A stretch of 64,000 nt of DNA from Enterobacter chengduensis (GTDB lineage Bacteria > Pseudomonadota > Gammaproteobacteria > Enterobacterales > Enterobacteriaceae): the NCBI RefSeq assembly GCF_001984825.2, contig NZ_CP043318.1, positions 3,472,001 to 3,536,000 on the forward strand. Direction: 5' to 3'. Under the pieces are notes generated by a model that was not told where the DNA came from, did not search any database, and was given only the letters and a program-made list of their open reading frames with translations. Shown piece after piece: positions 27,870 through 34,882 of the stretch. Numbering within the stretch: the stretch's first letter is position 1; each line of letters starts with the position of its first letter. The position numbers and the translations under genes were made by a program.

Positions 27870-28985
27870 TTAGAACTGGTAAACCAGGCCCAGCGCGACG
27901 ATATCATCAGTACCGATACCGGCCTGACGGGTGAACTCATTTTCATCAACCAGGTTGATTTTGTAATCCACGTAGGTAGACATGTTTTTGTTGAAGTAGT
28001 AAGTCGCACCCACATCAACATATTTCAGCAGATCCTGGTCGCCATACCCTTCGATGTCCTTACCTTTAGACTGCAGGTAAGCCACGGATGGACGCAGGCC
28101 GAAGTCGAACTGGTACTGAGCAACCACTTCGAAGTTCTGCGCTTTGTTAGCGAAGCCGTAAATCTGGCTGCTGCTCTGAGAGTTGCCGAAGCGCGTTGCG
28201 TTATAGGTCTGAGAGTACTGTGCCGCCAGGTAGATGTTGTTGGCATCGTATTTCAGGCCACCGGTATAGACTTCAGCATGATCGCCTTCGCCTTTCAGGG
28301 CCGGGTTAGCCGTGTTGTTCTGGTCAGCGGTACGTTTGGAAGAAGACATTGCACCACCGATGCTGAAGCCTTCGCCCAGGTTATAGGTCAGGGACGCACC
28401 GTAACCGTCACCGTTCTGTTTCAGGGTGCTACGACCGGTGTCGTTTTCACCGCTTACGCTACCGTTTTTACCCTGATACTGCAGAGCAAAGTTCAGGCCA
28501 TCCACCAGACCAAAGAAGTCCTGGTTACGGTAGGTCGCCACGCCGTTAGCACGAGACTGCAGGAAGTTGTCTGCACCGTAGGTATCACCACCAAATTCTG
28601 GCAGCACGTCAGTCCAGGACGTTACGTCGTAGATCACACCGTAGTTACGACCGTAATCGAAAGAACCCGCGTCAGCGAATTTCAGACCAGCAAACGCCAC
28701 ACGGGTCCAGGCCTGGTTATCGCTTTCCGTTGTGTTGCCCTGGATCTGGTATTCCCACTGGCCGTAACCGGTCAGCTGATCGTTAACCTGAGTCTCGCCT
28801 TTGAAGCCAAGACGCATGTAGGTCTGGTCACCGTCGGCACTCTTGTCATCAGAGAAATAGTGCAGACCATCAACTTTGCCGTACAGATCTAATTTGTTGC
28901 CATCTTTGTTATAAATTTCGGCCGCATTTGCTGCGCCTGCCACCAGGAGTGCTGGTACCAGGAGGGACAGTACTTTAACTTTCAT
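27870..28985 (-). CDS. ompC: Outer-membrane porin OmpC
   Basis: 371 aa with signal peptide [21 protein letters not shown], then [16 protein letters not shown]. It has the general porin pattern of alternating beta strands, the constriction-loop motif PEFGGDTY and the C-terminal Phe (GLVYQF) needed for Bam-dependent assembly. Synteny (apbE-ompC-micF-rcsD) identifies it as OmpC rather than OmpF or PhoE. It is a trimeric diffusion channel for small solutes and beta-lactams. The frame is intact. Confidence 0.96.
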   Translation of the reverse strand: MKVKVLSLLVPALLVAGAANAAEIYNKDGNKLDLYGKVDGLHYFSDDKSADGDQTYMRLGFKGETQVNDQLTGYGQWEYQIQGNTTESDNQAWTRVAFAGLKFADAGSFDYGRNYGVIYDVTSWTDVLPEFGGDTYGADNFLQSRANGVATYRNQDFFGLVDGLNFALQYQGKNGSVSGENDTGRSTLKQNGDGYGASLTYNLGEGFSIGGAMSSSKRTADQNNTANPALKGEGDHAEVYTGGLKYDANNIYLAAQYSQTYNATRFGNSQSSSQIYGFANKAQNFEVVAQYQFDFGLRPSVAYLQSKGKDIEGYGDQDLLKYVDVGATYYFNKNMSTYVDYKINLVDENEFTRQAGIGTDDIVALGLVYQF

Positions 28986-29310
28986 TTTATTAACCCTCTG
29001 TTATATGCCTTATAATTGCCACTGCTTACTGGTTAACCCTCATTAACCAGTCGGCAATTTCATTCTCCGCAAAATTACAGAATAATCCAATGCGAATATG
29101 ATACGAAAACTTTGAAGATGTTTCATTTATCTACCAACATGTTTCCAAATGTAAACATCAAGGAACTTTTACAAAGCACAAATAGCTTAGAAAATTAGCA
29201 CTTATAATCAAACGAAAAATTCCCCCTATAAATATCAACATCTTACAATAAAATCCGTTACCGCACTGAATGACAAAACAAGATCTCACCGAATCTCTAA
29301 AATAACTCTC
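28986..29310. promoter_or_regulatory. ompC leader and OmpR-controlled ompC/micF promoter region
   Basis: This 325-bp divergent region keeps the E. coli layout. On the minus strand, OmpR-box-like sequences TTTACATTTGGAAACATG and GATAAATGAAACATCTTC lie at about 29111-29158. They are followed toward ompC by a region like the E. coli -10 (CGTATCATATTCG). The ompC 5' UTR follows, with AGAGGGTTAATAA before the ATG. OmpR-P is expected to activate both ompC and micF from here. Confidence 0.75.
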
Positions 29311-29404
29311 GCTATCATCATTAACTTTATTTATTACCGTCATTCAGTTTTGAATGTCTGTTTATCCCTAATTGAGCCGAATGCTTCGCATTCGGTTTTT
29401 TTTT
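29311..29404 (+). ncRNA. micF: MicF small regulatory RNA
   Basis: About 94 nt starting GCTATCATCATTAACTTTAT, the 5' sequence that in E. coli base-pairs with the ompF translation start. It ends with the terminator hairpin CCGAATGC / GCATTCGG and a T-run. It is divergent from ompC at the E. coli distance. MicF represses ompF and other targets with Hfq, under OmpR, SoxS, MarA and Rob control. Confidence 0.95.
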
Positions 29405-29728
29405 ACCTTTCTTTACGTAACTTCTCATTTCTTGTGCTACCGCACCGAAATTGTAACGACTATTAACTAAATTCCCGTCGAGTATCCTTCGAAATTATCA
29501 AATTGATGGAAAACTTAATTTCTTGTTAATTCGTGCTATTTACTGGCTGCACTGGGTGATTATTTGTACGAACACGGCGAATTTGTACATGTTTACTGCA
29601 GGCCTTGCCGCCGATATTGTCCCGTGAAAAAGTCGCCGCTTCCCGGTCAGTGGCGCTGGAAATTCAGTTATTACCCTTTATACTGCCCTATCGCCACAGA
29701 GCACGACCATAACGGGTTAAAGATATCA
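29405..29728 (+). other. Upstream region of rcsD
   Basis: 324 bp without a supported gene. The rcsD frame is open back to 29564, but the homologous start is at 29729, so this should hold the rcsD promoter and leader. I see no clear sigma-70 promoter. Confidence 0.5.
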
Positions 29729-32401
29729 ATGAGTCAGACTGAAACTACCGCCCCGAGCAAATTCTCTCTCCTTCCCGGGAGCATCACCCGTTTCTTTCTT
29801 CTTTTGATCGTTGTGCTGTTAGTCACCATGGGGGTGATGGTACAAAGCGCGGTTAACGCCTGGCTGAAGGATAAGAGCTATCAGGTCGTTGATATCACCC
29901 ATGCCCTGCACAAGCGCATAGATACCTGGCGCTACGCCACCTGGCAGATTTACGACAACATCGCGGCGGCCCCTACTTCCTCTTCCGGGGATGGGCTTCA
30001 GGAGACGCGGCTTAAGCAGGATGTCTACTATCTCGAAAAACCGCAGCGTAAGACCGAAGCGCTTATCTTTGGCTCTCACGACAGCGCGACGCTTGAGATG
30101 ACGCAGCGTATGTCGGCCTATCTGGATACCCTCTGGGGCGCCGAAACGGTGCCGTGGTCGATGTACTATCTGAACGGTCAGGACAACAGCATGATCCTGA
30201 TATCCACGCTGCCGCTAAAAGATCTCTCTTCAGGGTTCAAAGAGACCACCGTGGGCAGCATCGTCGACTCCCGCCGGGCAGAGATGCTGCAGCAGGCGAA
30301 TGCCCTTGATGAACGTGAAAGCTTCTCATCCCTGCGTCGCCTGGCGTGGCAAAATGGTCATTATTTCACCCTGCGCACCACGTTTAACCAGCCAGGACAT
30401 CTGGCGACGGTGGTGGCTTTCGATTTACCGATTAATGATTTAATCCCGCCGGACATGCCGCTGGACAGCTTCCGCCTGGAGCCAGACAGCAGCACCCAGA
30501 ACATGCGCGCGGCGTCAGACAAAGAGGCTGCTGAGAGCGTTTCAATCTCCTTTAACGGCTCAAAAATCGAAATTGCCTCATCACTGAACTCAACCGGTAT
30601 GCGCCTGGTATGGCAGGTGCCGTTTGGCACGCTGCTGCTCGACACCCTGCAAAATATCCTGCTGCCGCTCCTGCTGAATATCGGCCTGCTGGCGCTGGCC
30701 CTGTTTGGCTACAGCACCTTCCGTTTCCAGTCTGGGCGTCAAAGCGATACGTCTGCGGTTCCTGCCGGCACCAGCAATGAGCTGCGCGTCTTACGTGCCC
30801 TAAATGAAGAGATTGTTTCCGTGCTGCCGCTGGGGGTCTTAGTTCATGACCAGGAGGCGAACCGTACGGTGATGAGCAACAAAATTGCCGATCATCTGCT
30901 GCCGCATCTTAACCTGCAGAACATCACCACCATGGCCGATCAGCACCAGGGGGTGATTCAGGCCACCATCAACAATGAACTGTACGAAATCCGTCAGTTC
31001 CGCAGCCAAGTGGCTCCCCGTACGCAAATCTTTATTATTCGCGATCAGGATCGCGAAGTGCTGGTGAATAAAAAGCTCAAGCAGGCGCAAAGGCTGTATG
31101 AGAAAAACCAGCAGGGGCGCGCCGCATTCATGCAGAACATTGGCGATGCCTTCAAGCAGCCGTTAAGAACCCTGGCAACCCAGGCGGCGGCGTTAAACAC
31201 CGCTGAAAGCCACCAGCTTGCCAGCCAGGCCGACTCGCTGGTCAGAATGGTTGATGAGATCCAGCTGGCAAACATGCTGGAGAATGATTTCTGGAAGGGA
31301 ACGCCAACCCTCTTCTCCATTCAGAACCTGATCGATGAAGTGGTGCCGGAAGTGCTGCCCGTGATTAAGCGCAAGGGGCTGCAGCTGCTGATCAATAATA
31401 ATCTCCCGGCGAACGACGAGCGCCACGGCGATCGCGAAGCGCTGCGTCGTATTCTGCTGATGATTATCCAGTACGCGGTGACCACCACGCAGATCGGCAA
31501 GATCGCTCTCGAAGTCAGTACCGAGGAGTCGGCAGAAGACCGCCTGACCTTCCGCATCCTCGACACCGGGGAAGGCGTTACCACGAGTGAAATTGACAAT
31601 CTCCACTTCCCGTTCCTGAACGACACGCAAAGCGATCGCTACGGCAAGGCCAATGCGCTCACCTTCTGGCTGTGCGATCAGCTGGCGCGTAAGCTCGGCG
31701 GCCATTTGAATATCAAAGCCCGTGAATCCCTCGGCACCCGCTATTCTCTGCACGTGAAAATGGCGGCCAACCCGCAGGAAGAAGATGAAGAGCGCCTGCT
31801 GGATGATGTCGTGGTGATGGTCGACGTGACCTCGAACGAGATCCGCAATATTGTCGTTCGTCAGTTAGAAAACTGGGGTGCGGCCTGCATCACGCCGGAC
31901 GAAAGACTTTCAAGTCAAGAATTTGATCTGTTTTTAACTGATAATCCGTCTAATCTTACTGCCTCCGGCTTGCTTTTAAGCGATGATGAGTCAGGCGTGC
32001 GGAAAATCGGCCCTGGCCAGCTGCGCGTCAACTTTAATATAAGCAATGCGATGCAGGAAGCTGTACTACAACTAATAGAAGAGCAGCTGGCGCAGGAAGA
32101 GATAGCGGAATCCCCGTTAGGCGGCAATGAAAATGCCGAGCTTCACGCCAGCGGATACTATTCACTCTTTGTTGATACAGTACCAGATGATGTTAAGCGG
32201 TTGTATACTGAGTCCGCTGTGAATGACTTTGCAGCGCTGGCACAGACAGCACACCGGCTTAAAGGGGTGTTTGCCATGCTTAATCTGGTTCCCGGCAAGC
32301 AGTTATGTGAAACGCTGGAACATCTAATTCGTGAGAAAGATGCCTCTGGCATTGAAAAATACATCAGCGACATTGACGCCTACGTCAAAAGCTTGCTGTA
32401 G
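29729..32401 (+). CDS. rcsD: Rcs phosphotransfer protein RcsD
   Basis: 890 aa from ATG 29729 (MSQTETTAPSKFS), the E. coli length. Two membrane helices (about 20-42 and 305-328) flank a periplasmic domain. A degenerate histidine-kinase-like region follows, lacking the catalytic His. The C-terminal HPt domain has His842 in TAHRLKGVF. RcsD passes phosphate from RcsC to RcsB in the envelope-stress and capsule pathway. The downstream rcsB follows after 16 bp. Confidence 0.97.
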   Translation: MSQTETTAPSKFSLLPGSITRFFLLLIVVLLVTMGVMVQSAVNAWLKDKSYQVVDITHALHKRIDTWRYATWQIYDNIAAAPTSSSGDGLQETRLKQDVYYLEKPQRKTEALIFGSHDSATLEMTQRMSAYLDTLWGAETVPWSMYYLNGQDNSMILISTLPLKDLSSGFKETTVGSIVDSRRAEMLQQANALDERESFSSLRRLAWQNGHYFTLRTTFNQPGHLATVVAFDLPINDLIPPDMPLDSFRLEPDSSTQNMRAASDKEAAESVSISFNGSKIEIASSLNSTGMRLVWQVPFGTLLLDTLQNILLPLLLNIGLLALALFGYSTFRFQSGRQSDTSAVPAGTSNELRVLRALNEEIVSVLPLGVLVHDQEANRTVMSNKIADHLLPHLNLQNITTMADQHQGVIQATINNELYEIRQFRSQVAPRTQIFIIRDQDREVLVNKKLKQAQRLYEKNQQGRAAFMQNIGDAFKQPLRTLATQAAALNTAESHQLASQADSLVRMVDEIQLANMLENDFWKGTPTLFSIQNLIDEVVPEVLPVIKRKGLQLLINNNLPANDERHGDREALRRILLMIIQYAVTTTQIGKIALEVSTEESAEDRLTFRILDTGEGVTTSEIDNLHFPFLNDTQSDRYGKANALTFWLCDQLARKLGGHLNIKARESLGTRYSLHVKMAANPQEEDEERLLDDVVVMVDVTSNEIRNIVVRQLENWGAACITPDERLSSQEFDLFLTDNPSNLTASGLLLSDDESGVRKIGPGQLRVNFNISNAMQEAVLQLIEEQLAQEEIAESPLGGNENAELHASGYYSLFVDTVPDDVKRLYTESAVNDFAALAQTAHRLKGVFAMLNLVPGKQLCETLEHLIREKDASGIEKYISDIDAYVKSLL

Positions 32402-32417
32402 CAAGGTAGCCTTATAC

Positions 32418-33068
32418 ATGAACAATATGAACGTAATTATTGCCGATGACCATCCGATTGTACTGTTCGGTATTCGCAAATCACTTGAACAGATCGAGTG
32501 GGTGAATGTAGTCGGTGAATTTGAAGACTCTACAGCACTGATCAATAACCTCCCAAAGCTTGATGCACACGTGCTCATTACCGATCTCTCCATGCCGGGA
32601 GACAAATACGGTGATGGGATCACGCTCATCAAATATATTAAACGCCACTTCCCGGATATCTCGATCATCGTTCTGACCATGAACAACAACCCGGCGATCC
32701 TGAGCGCCGTGCTGGATCTGGACATCGAAGGGATTGTGCTGAAGCAGGGCGCCCCGACCGATCTGCCAAAAGCGCTCGCTGCGCTGCAGAAAGGCAAGAA
32801 GTTCACCCCTGAGAGCGTCTCTCGTCTGCTGGAAAAAATCAGCGCGGGTGGCTACGGTGACAAGCGCCTGTCGCCGAAAGAGAGTGAAGTTCTGCGCCTG
32901 TTCGCAGAAGGTTTCCTGGTGACCGAGATTGCCAAGAAGCTGAACCGCAGTATTAAAACCATCAGTAGCCAGAAGAAATCCGCGATGATGAAGCTGGGCG
33001 TGGATAACGATATTGCGCTGCTGAACTATCTCTCCTCCGTGACGCTGAGCGCAACGGATAAGGATTGA
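32418..33068 (+). CDS. rcsB: Response regulator RcsB
   Basis: 216 aa from ATG 32418 (MNNMNVIIADDHP), the E. coli length. The receiver domain has acidic residues Asp10 and Asp11 and the phosphoacceptor Asp56 (ITDLSMPG). The C-terminal LuxR-type helix-turn-helix contains LSPKESEVLRLFAEG and SIKTISSQKKSAM. It regulates capsule, flagella, rprA and many envelope genes with RcsA and other partners. It is followed by REP repeats and an IS insertion. Confidence 0.98.
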   Translation: MNNMNVIIADDHPIVLFGIRKSLEQIEWVNVVGEFEDSTALINNLPKLDAHVLITDLSMPGDKYGDGITLIKYIKRHFPDISIIVLTMNNNPAILSAVLDLDIEGIVLKQGAPTDLPKALAALQKGKKFTPESVSRLLEKISAGGYGDKRLSPKESEVLRLFAEGFLVTEIAKKLNRSIKTISSQKKSAMMKLGVDNDIALLNYLSSVTLSATDKD

Positions 33069-33079
33069 TCTCCAACGGG

Positions 33080-33135
33080 AGTGCGGCCTGATGCCCTCAC
33101 CCCGCCCTCTCCCACAGGGCTGAGGGTTTTCCACA
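33080..33135. repeat. REP/BIME repeats after rcsB
   Basis: Contains CCCTCACCCCGCCCTCTCCC and GGGCTGAGGG, imperfect palindromes related to the repeats at 18427 and 23162. This is the first unit of a cluster interrupted by the IS481-like element. Confidence 0.55.
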
Positions 33136-33173
33136 AAATAATGCCTGCACGGACGACCCCCTCTCCCTTGGGG

Positions 33174-34458
33174 TGTACGGTCCGGGGACATGGTAGACAG
33201 GTGTTCGGGGACATGGTGAACACTTTTTAACATCCTTTACCCATGGTGATCGACTTTTTCTTCAGGTCGATCACCCCCACTTTCGTGCTGTACCACCACA
33301 CTTCATAGCAGCCATCCTCCTGCGTCTCCTTCAGCCCCACCCGTTCTCCCCTGAACGCCTTTCCTGCATTCAGACTGACTCCCTGTAAGCTCAGCTTCCC
33401 GCTGATATCCACTTTCCTGACCAGCACACCTTCATCATATTCCGGGGGCGTCACGCTGCCGCTGTACTGCCGCCCAGACGGCTGATAGCGTGAGGCCGGG
33501 ACCGCCATATCCAGCGCCTCGTGCGGGCGTTCAAGGTTATAGACCGTCCGCCAGTGGTCGAAGGCACGCTGCAGCTCGCCGCTGTCCGCGAACCATTTCC
33601 CCTGCAGCACTTCCGCCTTCAGGCTGCGGTGAAAACGCTCCAGCTTGCCCTGCGTCTGCGGATGATAAGGCCGGGAGTGGCCCACCCGGATACCGTGGCG
33701 CATCAGCCACAGCTCCAGCGCCGTCCAGGTGCCGGTGGTGTCGCCCCACGGTGAGCCGTTATCCATCGTCATCCGGTCCGGCAGGCCGTAGCGTTCAAAG
33801 ACGCTGACCAGCTGTTGCTGCACGGTCTCACGCCGTTCATCGGTACAGTGTGTGAGGCACAGGGAAAAACGGGAGTGGTCGTCGAGCAGGGTGAGCGGAT
33901 GGCAACGGCCGCCGCCAAAGGGGAAGTGCCCCTTAAAATCCATCTGCCAGAGCCGGTTCGGGGCGTCATGTTCGAACCGTCCGGTGGCCGGAATACCCGG
34001 AGCCGTGCCGGGCAGCAGGCCGTGACGGGCCATCAGGTTATGGACAGTGCTGAAGGCAGGCATACGGTGTCCCTGGTCTTCCAGCCAGCGCTTAATCTTG
34101 CGGGCGCCCCAGCGTTCATGACGCTCATGTGCCATGCGCAGCAGGGCGGTGACGTCGTCAGACGAGCGGTTGGGGGAATGATGCGGCGTGCGGGGGCGGT
34201 CCTGCAGGCCGGGTTCGCCCTCGACAGCCCAGCGCTGAAGCCACTTGTAGCCGGTAGCAGGTGAAATGCCGAAGCGACGGCAGAGGGAACGGATGTTCGC
34301 CCCGTCCTGCGAGGCGAACAAAACAAACTCGGTACGTAATGACATGGTATCTCTCGCATCCCAGGGCATAAGCGACTCCATAAACGGGTTCTTATGCCTT
34401 AGTTGTAAGTGTCTACCATGTCCCCGAACAAGTGTTCACTATGTCCCCGGACTGTACA
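33174..34458 (-). mobile_element. IS481-family insertion sequence, 1285 bp
   Basis: The ends are inverted repeats beginning TGTACGGTCCGGGGACAT (left) and TGTACAGTCCGGGGACAT (right, read inward). Internal repeats of GGGGACATGGT occur near both ends. One transposase gene lies on the minus strand. The flanks CCCTCTCCCT (ending 33168) and AGGGAGAGGG (from 34461) are exact complements, so the element sits in the loop of a REP palindrome. No clear target duplication is seen. Confidence 0.88.
33227..34381 (-). CDS. IS481-family transposase
   Basis: 384 aa (MESLMPWDARDTMSLR). The N-terminal helix-turn-helix includes IRSLCRRFGISPATGYKWLQRW. The rve/DDE core shows QMDFKGHF, DNGSPWGD and GKLERFHRSLKAE as the three acidic positions. 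A C-terminal beta-rich part follows (VRKVDISGKLSLQG). The frame is complete, so transposition may be possible. Confidence 0.92.
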   Translation of the reverse strand: MESLMPWDARDTMSLRTEFVLFASQDGANIRSLCRRFGISPATGYKWLQRWAVEGEPGLQDRPRTPHHSPNRSSDDVTALLRMAHERHERWGARKIKRWLEDQGHRMPAFSTVHNLMARHGLLPGTAPGIPATGRFEHDAPNRLWQMDFKGHFPFGGGRCHPLTLLDDHSRFSLCLTHCTDERRETVQQQLVSVFERYGLPDRMTMDNGSPWGDTTGTWTALELWLMRHGIRVGHSRPYHPQTQGKLERFHRSLKAEVLQGKWFADSGELQRAFDHWRTVYNLERPHEALDMAVPASRYQPSGRQYSGSVTPPEYDEGVLVRKVDISGKLSLQGVSLNAGKAFRGERVGLKETQEDGCYEVWWYSTKVGVIDLKKKSITMGKGC

Positions 34459-34882
34459 GAGGGAGAGGGCTGGGGTGAGGGGGAACATACGGCTGTGGAT
34501 GTCATTCCGTTCACTTTATGTTCCTTGCTACTCTGTAACGACATGACAGGTGAACGTGCCAGGGTGGCTCAATCGCCACCACCCTGGCGACCGGGGCTCC
34601 CGGCGGTAAATCGCCGCTTCGCGGTGCCCTCAGCTTATTCCTTCCTGCTTATCGGGGACGGGCGGAGGTAACGTCCCTGTAAAGCCCGCCCTCTCGGCGC
34701 ATCCATGCGCCTCGCCCCGGCCTGCAGGAAACGCTTCGGCGATTTACAGCCGGACCAGGGCATCGCTGTAAGTCATGAATTTTTCCGAAGAAACGTTCAT
34801 CGCTTCAGGTAAAAATATTACTGGGGATCTCTCAGCCCACAGGGAGAGAGCGAAAAACATAAAAGGCCCTTCCGGGCCTTTT
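34459..34882. other. Intergenic region between the IS481-like element and rcsC, with structured GC-rich core
   Basis: The first 30 bp are REP sequence. From about 34541 to 34770 the DNA is GC-rich with several inverted repeats. GCCAGGGTGG (34558-34567) pairs with CCACCCTGGC (34579-34588). GTAAATCGCCG (34606-34616) pairs with CGGCGATTTAC (34737-34747). TTCCTGC (34642-34648) pairs with GCAGGAA (34724-34730). GGCGCA (34696-34701) pairs with TGCGCC (34706-34711). The second and third pairs are nested. No supported protein gene is seen. It could be a structured RNA, a dispersed repeat or a relic of a mobile element. Confidence 0.5.
34863..34880. terminator. Terminator beyond rcsC
   Basis: AAGGCCC / GGGCCTT with loop TTCC, immediately after the rcsC stop codon. 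A and T runs flank both sides. Confidence 0.85.

Noticed and set aside
27564..28892. 442-codon open frame antisense to ompC and apbE
   Set aside because: It spans the ompC terminator and two real genes, and its translation is low-complexity without a family.
34432..34671. 79-codon plus-strand ORF spanning the IS481-like end and the GC-rich region
   Set aside because: It starts inside the IS inverted repeat and runs through REP sequence, so it is a chance frame.
34635..34763. 42-codon minus-strand ORF in the structured region near rcsC (MPWSGCKSPKRF)
   Set aside because: No ribosome-binding site. The sequence is constrained by inverted repeats and the peptide is arginine-rich by composition, so it is not supported as coding.
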